From positions 1 through 64,000 of the forward strand of contig JACKMA010000003.1 in NCBI GenBank assembly GCA_024235635.1: 64,000 bases of DNA, written 5' to 3'. Source of the stretch: Zoogloeaceae bacterium. GTDB lineage: Bacteria; Pseudomonadota; Gammaproteobacteria; Burkholderiales; Rhodocyclaceae. Below, one piece after another: positions 1 to 9,289 of the stretch. Numbering within the stretch: the first letter of the stretch is position 1; every line of letters begins with the position of its first letter. Position numbers and translations under genes: made by a program. Under the pieces are notes generated by a model. That model did no database searches, had not been told where the DNA came from, and worked only from the letters and a program-made list of their open reading frames with translations.

Positions 1-1095
1 CTGGGCCAGATGCTGCGCATCGATGCCCGGGCAGTTGTCTCGAAAGCGCAGCCGCAGGCGCCCACCGACGATCTCGGCCCCGATCTCCAGGCGCGGCGAT
101 GGCGGGTCAACGACCACGCTGAAGTCGTCGCGGGCGGCACGGCAAACCCAGCGCACGGCACGGTCGATCACCTCGGCGAGATCGCAGGTCTGGTCCACGT
201 CACGATCGACGGCCGAGAAACGCTTCAGACCATCGACGATGTCGCAGGTGCGTTCGGCACCTTCGATGGCGCCGTCGATCAACGGCTCGAGGTCCTCGAG
301 GATGCGATCGATCCTGAGCTCGCGCCGCATCGCGTCCAGCGCCTCGTCGCCGAGGCCCCGATGCACGGCGTCCAGGTAGCGCTGGATCCGGTCGGCATAG
401 CGGCGCAGGGCATGGACGTTGCCGAGGATGAAGCTGATCGGGTTGTTCAGTTCGTGGGCGACGCCGGCCACGAGGCGACCGAGCGAGGCCATCTGTTCCG
501 ACTGCAGCAGTTGCTGCTGGGTCCGCTTCAGGTCGTCGTGGGCCTGGCGGAGCGCCTGATAGGCGCGACGCAGTTCGCCGACCGGGCGTCCGGTCACCAC
601 CATCCCCAGCGACTTGCCGACGGCATTGAACCTCGGCGTGCAGTTCAACGACACCGGCACCGCGCTGCCATCGGCCGCGCGCAGCGGCAATTCACAATCG
701 TGCACCGCGCGACCGCCCTGGTGCGAGAGCAGTTCACGCGCCTGGCGCCGGCTTGCGTCGTCGGCGAACAGATCGTACAGCGAGCCCCCCTTCAGTTCGT
801 CGGCCCGGCGACCGGTAAAGGCCTCCAGCGAGGCATTGACATCCTCGATGCGGCCAGCGCGGTCACACACCACGAGCACGTCGAAAATCGACGTCAGCAC
901 CGACAGGATGAACTGCTGCGACTCCTCGAGCTTGGCATTCTTCTGCTCCAGCGCCACCTCGTACTGCAGCAGTTCCGAGTAGACCTCGTCCATCTTGTGG
1001 ATGACGTCCAGCCACATGTCTTCGTCGACGTCGACCAACTCGCCGGGATGCCCGGCCGCACCGATCACGTCGCCGCGGGGACTCCGTCCCGACAT
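1..1095 (-). pseudogene. hoxJ: Hydrogenase-linked PAS sensor kinase HoxJ/HupT, damaged and cut by window edge
   Basis: This is the first 365 codons of a cytoplasmic histidine kinase that continues past base 1. In the family, HoxJ/HupT passes the hydrogen signal from the sensor hydrogenase HoxBC to HoxA. Residues about 65-170 form a PAS domain, followed by a coiled-coil linker and an H-box around His214 (GRLVAGVAHELNNPISF), typical of HoxJ/HupT. Around residue 340 the sequence jumps from the DFSVVVD segment straight to PRLEIGAEI: the N-box of the ATP-binding domain, normally between them, is missing in frame. The next box reads DNCPGI instead of DNGPGI. A kinase without an N-box should not bind ATP, so I call it a pseudogene although the frame is open. 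There are no frameshifts in the visible part. Start ATG at 1095. Confidence 0.8.
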
Positions 1096-1805
1096 CTCAC
1101 TTCTCCGGCGACCTGCGGCCGGCAGGCTGCACCACCCGGACCGCCCCATCGGCGAGATGCGATGCCGTCGGCTACACTCCCCACGACGTCGATGGCGCAA
1201 GGATAGGCTTGCCGGGACGGCCGCTCAAGGTCGCACGCCGGCACTCAGAACTCCCAGGCGACGCCGACGTTGGCGAAGCTGCGGCCACTGCCGCGGCCAG
1301 CGGCACCCGACACCTTGAGCCCTTCGATCACCTCGAATCGAAGGCCCAGCGCCTTGTCCGGTGCATGATGGAAGGCGCCGAAGACCTCGGCCGTAAGCGC
1401 CAGCGCATCGGTCAGCGGATAGGCCGTGCCGATGCCCCACCCGTTTTCGGCCTCGGTGTCGTCGTCGACTTCTGCCCACTCACGCGACAGATTCAGGTGC
1501 AACGTCTGGCCGGATTCGAATCCCCAGCCGAACAACGCGATCACGGCGGCGCCTTCGGCGGTCTCGTCGAGCGCGGCATCGTCGCTGGCCTCTTCCCGGC
1601 CCCATTCGAACTTGAGGCCGGCCGACGGCCCGGTATCCTGCTGCAGCGGCACCCACTTGATGGCCGCTCCGATCCCTTCGAAGGTCTGATCCGGCGAGAC
1701 ATCGTCATCCTTGGCCCGGCCGAAGCTCAGTTCGACTTCGACGTTGTCGATCGGGCCATAGCCCACTGCCGCTTCAACCCCCTTGACGTGATCATCCCGG
1801 CTCAG

Positions 1806-3477
1806 AGCCTGAGAAGCATTTGATCGCCGCAAGCCGAGCATCCGACGTGCGATGAGATGCCGTTGTGTGGGATACGCAGGCGCAGCGGGGCGGTCGAGGC
1901 TCGGTCATGCGTCTGCGAGGGGCGATCCGGGGTCGTCAGGGGTCGGGTTTTCACTCCGAGAACCTCCTATTCGCCTGCTGCGAGCGCTTCGGACGCACCG
2001 GTGCCCAGACCGAGCATCTGGGGCGCGATCTTGGCCATGCGCATCAAGTTGTGCGCCAGCGCGTACAGGTAGGCCACCGCTCGGACCTTGCCCAGCCCGC
2101 GCACAGGCATGCGCTGCAGCCCGCGGTTGCGCGCCAGTGCGTTGACGCACTCGGCCGTGGCCGCGCGTTGCGGGTACACGTCCTTGATCGCGTCGTCGGC
2201 CATGCGCGTGCGCCACTGCGCCACCGGCTCGGAATCGCCTTCCTTGCGCTGGTGTTTGTCCGGCGGCGGCGTGTCGTCGTCGCCGGGCTTGCCTGCCTTT
2301 TGCCTGGGCTCGGGCACCGGGGCGATGACCTCGGTCTGGCCCTTCGTGTGCGCATGCACCGCGTCGATCTGCTCGTGCGCGGGGAAGCCGCCATCGACCA
2401 GCCATTGCCTGGGCACTTCGCCCGTGCGCTCGATGACCTGCTCGACCATCGGCGCCATCTGCGCCATGTCACTGCCGGCCTTGCTCACATCGACGCCGAC
2501 GATCACCTGGTCCTCGCACGTCGTCGCCAGTTGCACGTTGAACGCCGGCCTGAAGCCGCCGTCGCCCATCTTCATCACCCGCGCGTCGGCATCCGTGGTG
2601 CTGGCGCGCGCCTCCTCGGGCTTATTACCGTTGCGCCGCTTGGCTGCCTGCACCAGCGGCAGTTGCGTGAGCGCGGCGCGGATGCGCTCCTCGCGCTCAC
2701 GCGCCGCACGCTCGCGCGCCGCCTGCGCCCGGCGGCTGGCCGCCGCCGGGTCGGCCGCGGCGCGCTTCTTGATGTCATGGACCAACTCCCCGGCCTCGGC
2801 CAGGTGCCGCTCAAGGCTCGCTTGCCGCCGGAACGAGGCTGCGCCCGCATCAGCCCGCACGCGCATGCCGTCCTGCGCCACGCGCTCCAGGCTGATCGCC
2901 CCGACCGAGGCCAGCGCAGCGACATTGCCCGTGAGCACCTCGTCCATCAAGGCCTCGTTGCCCGAGCGAAAGTCGTTGAGTGCGTGGTAGTTCACCGACA
3001 CACCGCCACAGATCCAGCGGTAGGCGTCGCTCTCGCGCGTCAGACGCGCGATCTCACGGCCGCTGCCCACGCCATCTAGCGTGCCGTACAGCCACAGCGC
3101 GAACAGAATGTGCGGGTCGATCGCCGAGCGTCCGGCATTGCTCCCGCGCGCCTTGATCGATTCGATCAGCCGGCTCAGATCCTGCCGCTCGACGTAGCCC
3201 CAAACCAGCCGAGCCCGGTGATCCTCGCCCAGCAGTGATTCCAGATCGGAGGCCCGAAGTTCAATCTGCTTGCGGTTAGCCTGCAGCACCCTCGGTGGCC
3301 CTTGCAGGCGCGCCGCCTCGCGCGCCAGCTTCGCCGACATCAGCTGCTGCTCTTGCTCGCCCGACAGGTCCTCGAACAGACCGGCCGGCGATGGGGGGTG
3401 CCATTCCGTTTCGCTCATCTCTCGAAGCATGCCAGTCGCAGCACAACCTGGCGAGATTGGAGAAAAACTCTCAGGCT
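1806..3477 (-). mobile_element. IS1182-type insertion sequence (1,672 bp)
   Basis: The ends were set by imperfect terminal inverted repeats: both begin AGCCTGAGA read inward, and both carry a second match (ATCGCC, ATCTCGCC) about 20 bases in. Outside them lies the direct repeat CTCAG at 1801-1805 and 3478-3482, the presumed target duplication. The element holds one transposase gene and sits inside a barrel gene whose frame is restored when it is removed. The family name rests on the transposase; the exact ends could shift by a few bases because CTCAG/CTGAG also occurs within the repeat ends. Confidence 0.85.
1967..3430 (-). CDS. IS1182 family transposase
   Basis: 487-aa DDE transposase. The N-terminal half has the DUF772-like region (residues about 90-165, with SAIDPHILFALWLYGT and the LTRESDAYRWICGG segment). 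A basic coiled-coil insert (about 200-260) follows. The catalytic part includes QDGMRVRADAG, the VIVGVDVSKAGSD strand, LVDGGFPAHEQID, and near the C-terminus the segment AECVNALARNRGLQRM, which supplies the last acidic residue. The frame is complete, so the copy may be active. A second ATG four codons downstream (3418) is an equally good start. Confidence 0.85.
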   Translation of the reverse strand: MLREMSETEWHPPSPAGLFEDLSGEQEQQLMSAKLAREAARLQGPPRVLQANRKQIELRASDLESLLGEDHRARLVWGYVERQDLSRLIESIKARGSNAGRSAIDPHILFALWLYGTLDGVGSGREIARLTRESDAYRWICGGVSVNYHALNDFRSGNEALMDEVLTGNVAALASVGAISLERVAQDGMRVRADAGAASFRRQASLERHLAEAGELVHDIKKRAAADPAAASRRAQAARERAAREREERIRAALTQLPLVQAAKRRNGNKPEEARASTTDADARVMKMGDGGFRPAFNVQLATTCEDQVIVGVDVSKAGSDMAQMAPMVEQVIERTGEVPRQWLVDGGFPAHEQIDAVHAHTKGQTEVIAPVPEPRQKAGKPGDDDTPPPDKHQRKEGDSEPVAQWRTRMADDAIKDVYPQRAATAECVNALARNRGLQRMPVRGLGKVRAVAYLYALAHNLMRMAKIAPQMLGLGTGASEALAAGE

Positions 3478-3632
3478 CTCAGTCCGGCCTCCACCTTGGC
3501 GCCACCGCGGGGCAGCGTACCGGCATCGTCGACCGACATCGGCCGCTCAGCCAAGGCAGGGCCCGAGGCCATCATGGTCGCGACCAACAGTCTCGTGCGC
3601 CAGCGGGCAATCTGCCCCGATCGGTGTTTCAT

Positions 3633-3798
3633 CGTCATCTCCTGGTCTGGGCCGGCAGCTCACGACGGAGGCTCCTTCCGGCGGTCATCGCGCCCTGAAG
3701 AATGTGGCCGACCGGCCGATAAGCTGTCAGCCGGGGTCTGGACACAAACGGGCGAACCCTGCCGATAACGGCTCTGACCCGGCAGGCTTTACGACGAC
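3633..3798. other. Divergent intergenic region
   Basis: 166 bases between the start of the split barrel gene (minus) and the binding-protein gene (plus). It must hold promoters for both directions. No clear operator or terminator was recognised. Confidence 0.4.
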
Positions 3799-4986
3799 AT
3801 GCAATCTCGAACGACGACCGAGGCCGGGTGCTGCCCGGCGGGCACCGAGCCCCGACCCCGCTCCCTGTGCGCACTGCTATGGCGCTGGGCGGGCGCGGCC
3901 GTCGTCGCGCTCGCGTTGGCGGCGTGTTCCGAACCTGAACCGGTGCGCATCGGCTTCGTCGCAGGCATCTCGGGGCGCGGGGCCGACCTCGGCATCAGTG
4001 GCCGCAATGGCGCGCAGTTGGCCGTCGAACAACGCAATCGCAACGGTGGCATCAACGGCCGCCGGGTCGAACTGATGATCCGGGACGACGGCGGCGACCC
4101 GGCACATGCCCGCAGGATACTGCGTGATCTGGCCGCTGCGGGTTGCCGGGGCGTGGTCGGTCCGATGACCAGCGCGATCGCGGTGGCCCTGGTCGACGAA
4201 GCCGAAGCCAGCGACGTCGTGCTGATGAGCCCGACGGCGACCGCCAATGCGCTGTCCGGGCGGGACGATCACTTCTTCCGAGTGGTCGCGCCGACCCGGA
4301 CATTCACACGCAATGCCGCCCGCTATCTCGCAGACACCGTCGGCCTGCGCCGCATCGCCGCGATCTACGACGCCGCCAATGCGGCCTACGCGGCCAGTTG
4401 GCTGTCGGATTTCCGGGAGGCGTTCGAAGCCGACGGCCGATCGATGGCGATCGTGCTCACGTTCGAGTCCGGGACCCACCGCGATTTCCAGGCGAATGCC
4501 GAGCGCATGCTGGCCGAATCGCCCGACGGCATCCTGATCGTCGCCAATTCGCTGGACGCGGCCTTGATCGCACAGCAGGTTCGCAAGCTCGATGCGCGCA
4601 TTCCGCTGGCCGCATCCGAATGGGCCGCGACCGCGCGCCTGACCGAAATGGGCGGCCGTGCGGTCGAAGGCATGACCCTCGGCAGCTTCCTCGACGAAAC
4701 CGACACGACGCCGGCGTTCGTCGCATTCCTCCAGGACTATGTCGCACGTTTCGGCGTCGTCCCCGGCTACGGTGGCCTGACCGGATTCGACGCGGCCAAC
4801 ACCATGATGGATGCGATCGCGCATGCCGCGCCGGGACAGAGCCTGCGCGAGAGCATCCGCTCCCGGCCGCGCGTGAGCGCCGCCCAGGGCCCGTTCGAAT
4901 TCGACCGCTTTGGTGACGGCCAGCGCCGGTCGCAGATCCTGACGGTCAGGAACGGCCGATTCGTCCCGGTGGAGGCGCCGCGATGA
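3799..4986 (+). CDS. Periplasmic-binding lipoprotein, branched-chain amino-acid receptor type
   Basis: 395 aa. A hydrophobic stretch ending in a lipobox (LALAAC, Cys43) marks a membrane-anchored lipoprotein. The rest is a type I periplasmic-binding fold (Leu/Ile/Val receptor family): VRIGFVAGISGRGADLGISG at the ligand pocket, GVVGPMTSAIAVAL, the DHFFRVVAPT loop and a late GYGGLTGFDAANTMMDAI helix. No ABC permease or ATPase gene is nearby. Its stop overlaps the ATG of the GGDEF-EAL gene by four bases (ATGA), so the two are co-translated. I infer that it presents a small ligand to the periplasmic Cache domain of that protein rather than feeding a transporter. The ligand is unknown. Confidence 0.8.
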   Translation: MQSRTTTEAGCCPAGTEPRPRSLCALLWRWAGAAVVALALAACSEPEPVRIGFVAGISGRGADLGISGRNGAQLAVEQRNRNGGINGRRVELMIRDDGGDPAHARRILRDLAAAGCRGVVGPMTSAIAVALVDEAEASDVVLMSPTATANALSGRDDHFFRVVAPTRTFTRNAARYLADTVGLRRIAAIYDAANAAYAASWLSDFREAFEADGRSMAIVLTFESGTHRDFQANAERMLAESPDGILIVANSLDAALIAQQVRKLDARIPLAASEWAATARLTEMGGRAVEGMTLGSFLDETDTTPAFVAFLQDYVARFGVVPGYGGLTGFDAANTMMDAIAHAAPGQSLRESIRSRPRVSAAQGPFEFDRFGDGQRRSQILTVRNGRFVPVEAPR

Positions 4987-7900
4987 TCGGGGGCAAGACG
5001 ATCCGCGGCTGGCTGCTGCGGCATCTCGCGTGGCTTTCACTCGCACCTGCGATTGCCGTTTCCGCCGCTCTCGGAACGATCCTGCTGGCCACCATTCAAG
5101 AAGACCTCGAGGCCGAGAACCAGGCCTTCGGCGATGCCGTCGTGGCCGAAGTCAATCAGTTGCTCCACGACCCTGCGCGCGAGCTGGCACAGCTTGCCGA
5201 GCATCTCCCATCGACGCTCGCGGCAGACGAAGTCGAGCACCTGCTGCGGGCGGCGGTGCTATCGAACCTGAGCTTCGAGGCGCTCTACCTGGCCGGTCCC
5301 GACGACCGCGTGATCGCCGGCATCCTCTCCGGCGACGCCTCGCTGGACAGCGGTATCGACCTTCGAGGCCTCGACATTTCCGGCTGGGATCACATCCAGT
5401 CGGCCAGGTCACGCAGCGAGGCGGCGTGGTCGGATACCCATCTGTCCGCACTGGCCGGCCAGATCACCGTCGCCGTCGCCGTGCCGATCGGTCAGCACGT
5501 ACTGGTCGGCGAGATCGGGCTGCGTCGGCTTTCGGAGTTCGCCCAGCGGGTCGGCGCCAGCGACCACCTGCTGGTCGTCATCGTCGATCGGCGCGGGCAG
5601 GTGGTGGCCCATCCCGACCCGGCCGCCGGTCTGCAGCAGGTCAACCTCAGTCACCTGGCCGTGGTCCGGGACGGCCGCGTCGGAAATCGCACCTCGCACG
5701 ATTTCGAACTCGGCGGCAAGCGCTACGAAGGCACCGCGAGCCGGGTCGAGGGCCCAGGCTGGGTCGCCATCGTCGCCCAGCCACGGGATCACAGCCAGAG
5801 CCAGATCGATCGCGCCATCGCGGTGTTCGTGCTGGCGGTACTGGCCACCGCGATGCTGAGCTGGACGCTGGCTTCGCGCCTGGCCCGTCACCTCGGCGAC
5901 CCGCTCGAGACCCTGGTCGGCCACGCGGTCACGGTCTCGCAAGGCGACTACAACCGGCCTGCGCCGGCAACGCCGTGGCCGGAACTGGACCGTCTGGCCG
6001 GTGCGATGAACCGGATGGTGACCTCGATCGTGTCACGCGAACGCGCGCTGGCGGCCACCGAGGATCGCTATCGCGCGCTGGTGGACGGCATCGACGACCT
6101 GATCGCCGAATTCGACACCGCCCTCGTCATGCGCTTCTGCAATCCGGCGACGGTCAAGTTGCTGAAGCGACAGCCAGAGGCCTGTGCCGGCATGCCGCTG
6201 CTCGACATCGTGCATCGTGGCGATCGCGCCTTCACACGCGAACGCATCCGGCACTGGCTGAGCTCGACGGACACCCAGCTCAGTCTCGAAAACCGCCTGT
6301 TAGCCACCGGCGGCGCGGTCCGGCGCGTGCTTTGGTCGCTGACCAAGGAACATGACGAGAGCGGGACCCTGATCGGCTTCCGAGGCATCGCGCGCGACAT
6401 CTCGGACATGCGACGGGGCCAGGAAGCGATGCGCGGGCTGGTCGCCGCGACGGCCCGCCAGTCTGGCGACGGATTCTTCCGCTCGCTGGTACTGAACATC
6501 GCACGCACGCTCGACGTCGAACACGCGCTGGTATCCCGCCGGTCGAGCGACGGCGAGACCATGCACACCCTCGCGATCTGGTCGAACAACGCCTTTCGCG
6601 ACAATTTCAGCTACGCCATCGAAGGTACGCCATGTGAGAAGCTGCTGCATGGCGACCATGCGGTGATGGCCGACCGTCTCGACACCCATCACCGTCCGGG
6701 CCCGATCTGCACCGACGAGTCGCTCCAGACCTTCCTCGGCGCGGCGCTGAAGGACAGCCACGGCAATGGGGTCGGCACCTTGCTGGTGCTCGCCGAGCGG
6801 GATCTTTCGAGTCACCCGGAATTTGCCCAACTGATCTCGATCTTCGCCGATCGCGCGGCGATGGAACTGGCCCGCCAGCAGTTGGAATCCGACCTTCGGC
6901 TGGCGGCCTCGGTGTTCGAAAGCAGCGCCGAGGGCATTCTGATCACCGATGCCGATCAACGGATCATTTCGGCCAACGCCGCGTGTGAGCCCATCACCGG
7001 CTACAGCCCGGCCGAATTGCTTGGCAATCGGCCGAACATCCTGCGATCGGGGCGCCATCCGGACGAGTTCTACGCCGAGATGAACCGGGATCTGTCTCGC
7101 GACGGCCGGTGGATCGGCGAAATCTGGAACCGCCGCAAGGACGGCGAGGTGTATCCGCAGTGGACGACGATCACCTCGGTCGACGACGCCGGCGGGCAGC
7201 CTCGAAACTATATCGCCAGCTTCTTCGACATCAGTGCGCGCAAGGAAGCGGAAGCCCGAATCCATTTCCTGGCCCACCACGACGCCCTGACCGGTCTGCC
7301 CAATCGGCTGCTGCTGCAGGACCGGCTCAACCAGGCACTGTCGGCCGCGCGGCGCGACGGACACCATGTGGCGATCCTGTTCTTCGATCTGGATCGCTTC
7401 AAGCTGATCAACGATTCGCTCGGCCACGACTTCGGCGACGCCCTGCTCAAGGAGATCGCCCGGCGGCTCTCTGTCGTCGTGCGCGAAGGCGAGACCGTCG
7501 CCCGACTGGGTGGCGACGAGTTCGTCGTCGTGCTGCCATCGGTGCGGCATTCCGAGCAGGCGTCGCTGGTCGCCGGCCGCATCCTGTCGACGATCAATGC
7601 GCCGATGGCACTGCGCGGCCAGGCGTTCCAGGTGACTGCCAGTGTCGGCATCAGCACTTATCCCGACGACGGCCTCGACTCGGACACCCTGTTGCGCAAT
7701 GCGGACACCGCGATGTACCACGCCAAGGAGCTCGGACGGAACAACTTCCAGTTCTACACCGCTTCGCTCAACGCCGTCGTCACCGAGCGGGTGCAGTTGG
7801 AGAACGACATGCGGCGCGGACTCGAACAGAATGAGTTCATCGTCCACTACCAGCCGCAGATCGACATCCGCAGCGGGCGGGTGGTCGGCGCCGAGGCACT

Positions 7901-8585
7901 GGTCCGCTGGCTCCATCCGGTCCAGGGCATGATCTCGCCGGCCCGCTTCGTGCCGGTCGCCGAAGACAGCGGCCTGATCGTTCCGCTCGGCGAGTTCGTG
8001 TTGCGCGAAGCCTGCCATCTGGCGGCCCGCTGGCAGCACGACCTGCCCCATCCGGTGCGCATCGGGGTGAACATCTCGGCACGGCAATTCGCCGCCGGCA
8101 ACCTGTTCGAGACCGTGGCCTCGGTCCTGGCCGAGGCCGATCTGCCGCCGGAGCTGCTCGAGCTCGAGATCACCGAAAGCATGCTGATGGAGCGACCCGA
8201 CGATGCTGCCCGCCTGCTCGAGGCGCTGTCGGGCCTCGGCGTCCAGCTGGCGATCGACGATTTCGGCACCGGCTACTCGAGCCTGGCCTACCTGCGTCGA
8301 TTCGCGATCGACCGACTCAAGGTCGACCAGAGCTTCATTCAGGATCTCAGCCACGACCCCAATGACGCTGCCATCGTCCGCGCGGTGATCTCGCTGGCCC
8401 ACACCCTTAACCTGGAAGTGATCGCAGAGGGCGTCGAAACCGACGATCATCTGCGCAGGCTGCAGGACTGGGGCTGCTTCAGCGTCCAGGGCTACCTGTT
8501 CAGCCGGCCTCTGCCGGCCGCCGAATTCGAAGCGTATTGCGCAGACCCGCAGCCCCTGGCGCGGCAAGTCCAGGCCTCCGCCTGA
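4983..8585 (+). CDS. Membrane sensor diguanylate cyclase/phosphodiesterase (dCache-HAMP-PAS-GAF-PAS-GGDEF-EAL)
   Basis: 1,200 aa. An N-terminal membrane helix (about 15-35) is followed by a periplasmic dCache-like domain (about 40-270), a second helix (about 275-295) and HAMP (about 300-350). Then come a PAS domain (about 360-480), a GAF-like region (about 490-640), a second PAS (about 650-770), GGDEF and EAL. The cyclase motif GGDEF is intact at 843-847; the inhibitory-site position five residues upstream reads REGE, not RxxD. The phosphodiesterase signature EAL is at 971-973, followed by NISARQF, ELEITES and DDFGTGYSSL, so both active sites look competent. The product makes and/or degrades cyclic di-GMP at the inner membrane. 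It is coupled to the upstream binding lipoprotein by a 4-base overlap, suggesting the pair senses one extracellular ligand. Confidence 0.9.
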   Translation: MIGGKTIRGWLLRHLAWLSLAPAIAVSAALGTILLATIQEDLEAENQAFGDAVVAEVNQLLHDPARELAQLAEHLPSTLAADEVEHLLRAAVLSNLSFEALYLAGPDDRVIAGILSGDASLDSGIDLRGLDISGWDHIQSARSRSEAAWSDTHLSALAGQITVAVAVPIGQHVLVGEIGLRRLSEFAQRVGASDHLLVVIVDRRGQVVAHPDPAAGLQQVNLSHLAVVRDGRVGNRTSHDFELGGKRYEGTASRVEGPGWVAIVAQPRDHSQSQIDRAIAVFVLAVLATAMLSWTLASRLARHLGDPLETLVGHAVTVSQGDYNRPAPATPWPELDRLAGAMNRMVTSIVSRERALAATEDRYRALVDGIDDLIAEFDTALVMRFCNPATVKLLKRQPEACAGMPLLDIVHRGDRAFTRERIRHWLSSTDTQLSLENRLLATGGAVRRVLWSLTKEHDESGTLIGFRGIARDISDMRRGQEAMRGLVAATARQSGDGFFRSLVLNIARTLDVEHALVSRRSSDGETMHTLAIWSNNAFRDNFSYAIEGTPCEKLLHGDHAVMADRLDTHHRPGPICTDESLQTFLGAALKDSHGNGVGTLLVLAERDLSSHPEFAQLISIFADRAAMELARQQLESDLRLAASVFESSAEGILITDADQRIISANAACEPITGYSPAELLGNRPNILRSGRHPDEFYAEMNRDLSRDGRWIGEIWNRRKDGEVYPQWTTITSVDDAGGQPRNYIASFFDISARKEAEARIHFLAHHDALTGLPNRLLLQDRLNQALSAARRDGHHVAILFFDLDRFKLINDSLGHDFGDALLKEIARRLSVVVREGETVARLGGDEFVVVLPSVRHSEQASLVAGRILSTINAPMALRGQAFQVTASVGISTYPDDGLDSDTLLRNADTAMYHAKELGRNNFQFYTASLNAVVTERVQLENDMRRGLEQNEFIVHYQPQIDIRSGRVVGAEALVRWLHPVQGMISPARFVPVAEDSGLIVPLGEFVLREACHLAARWQHDLPHPVRIGVNISARQFAAGNLFETVASVLAEADLPPELLELEITESMLMERPDDAARLLEALSGLGVQLAIDDFGTGYSSLAYLRRFAIDRLKVDQSFIQDLSHDPNDAAIVRAVISLAHTLNLEVIAEGVETDDHLRRLQDWGCFSVQGYLFSRPLPAAEFEAYCADPQPLARQVQASA

Positions 8586-8626
8586 AGGGTTCGGCCACAG
8601 CCTCGGCTTGAGGCTGCGACCCTCAA

Positions 8627-8653
8627 ATGATACCCTGTTGCATTAAGTATCGT
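8627..8653. promoter_or_regulatory. Imperfect inverted repeat just upstream of zur, candidate Zur operator
   Basis: ATGATAC and GTATCGT are arranged as an inverted repeat (6 of 7 matching) around an AT-rich 13-base centre, ending 10 bases before the GTG of zur. Position and dyad symmetry fit autoregulation of a zur-znuCBA operon by zinc-loaded Zur. The sequence does not closely match the enterobacterial Zur box, so this is a guess. Confidence 0.35.
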
Positions 8654-8663
8654 CAGACCCGCC

Positions 8664-9131
8664 GTGACCCAGCCCGATCGAGATCCTGCCGGCCAGATCG
8701 CCGCCCGTGGCGGCAGAGTGACCCGCACGCGCACCGCAGTGCTGTCGGTCTTGTTCGATGCCGGACGCCCGATCAGCCACGACGAAGTCGCCGGTGCCCT
8801 CGATGCGCGCGGCGTGAGCCATGACCGCGTCACCCTGTATCGGACGCTCGACTGGCTCGTCAGTCACAAGCTGGCGCACAAGGTGGCGGGCCCGGATCGG
8901 GCCTGGCGCTTCAATGCCGTCGGCGACGAAGGGCATCAGCACGCGCATTTCCACTGTGATCTTTGCGGCCGCGTGTTCTGCCTGGAGTCGCTGCAGCCGG
9001 CGATCGCGGCGACCCTGCCGAGCGGTTTCCGTCTCGGGCGCGCCGAACTGAGCTTCCACGGACTGTGCCCGAGTTGTCCGGGATCGCAGGGTTCTCGCGC
9101 CGCGTCGAACCGCAACAAGCTTGCAACATGA
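8664..9131 (+). CDS. zur: Zinc uptake regulator Zur (Fur family)
   Basis: 155 aa. The winged-helix part includes RVTRTRTAVLSVLFDAGRPI and the recognition segment SHDRVTLYRTLDWL (about 52-65). The dimerisation part has the HQHAHFHCDLC metal motif and a second pair CPSC; Cys98, Cys101, Cys135 and Cys138 would form the structural zinc site. Fur-family membership is clear. The zinc assignment comes from the four genes that follow it with overlapping starts and encode a Znu-type transporter. The start is GTG with no obvious ribosome site. Known Zur proteins repress zinc uptake genes when zinc is plentiful. Confidence 0.88.
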   Translation: MTQPDRDPAGQIAARGGRVTRTRTAVLSVLFDAGRPISHDEVAGALDARGVSHDRVTLYRTLDWLVSHKLAHKVAGPDRAWRFNAVGDEGHQHAHFHCDLCGRVFCLESLQPAIAATLPSGFRLGRAELSFHGLCPSCPGSQGSRAASNRNKLAT

Positions 9132-9289
9132 ACCCGCGATCGATCGAACCTGCCGCGCGACCGTCATCCGTCCGACACCCGCACCCGAGCCGATACTCGC
9201 TGCTGTGCGCCAGCGCCGGCCAACGCCTCGCCATCGCGGTCGGATGCGTCTGCGTGCTCTGGCTGACCACGCTGTGGGCCCTGCGATGA
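9128..9289 (+). CDS. Small membrane protein inside the zur-znu operon (53 aa)
   Basis: The ATG overlaps the zur stop (ATGA), and the stop overlaps the znuC ATG in the same way, a strong sign of a translated gene. The product has a basic, Pro/Arg/Ser-rich N-terminus (about 1-30) and one C-terminal hydrophobic helix (about 34-50, with AIAVGCVCVLWLTTLWAL), so it is probably a single-pass inner-membrane peptide. I do not recognise a family. Its place suggests a link to the zinc transporter or its regulation, but translational coupling alone could explain it. Confidence 0.65.
   Translation: MNPRSIEPAARPSSVRHPHPSRYSLLCASAGQRLAIAVGCVCVLWLTTLWALR

Larger units (their letters stand above)
1245..3632 (-). 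pseudogene. Outer-membrane beta-barrel protein gene interrupted by an IS element
   Basis: The gene lies in two pieces. The 5' piece (3632 down to 3478) starts with ATG behind AGGAG and encodes a signal peptide (MKHRSGQIARWRTRLLVATM, ending near ALA at residue 28) and the first 51-52 codons. The 3' piece (1800 down to 1245) encodes alternating barrel strands and ends in VAWEF, with the C-terminal aromatic residue expected for outer-membrane assembly. Removing the element and one copy of the 5-bp duplication gives exactly 237 codons in one frame, reading VEAGLSRDDHVKG across the junction. The intact product would be a 236-aa secreted barrel of unknown function. The interruption should abolish it. 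Confidence 0.85.

Noticed and set aside
10..1206. 398-aa plus-strand open frame at the left edge
   Set aside because: It is antisense to the HoxJ kinase; the opposite strand reads a continuous PAS-kinase protein with an H-box.
6300..8567. 755-aa minus-strand open frame
   Set aside because: Antisense of the GGDEF-EAL gene; no domain resemblance, and the plus strand has all motifs.
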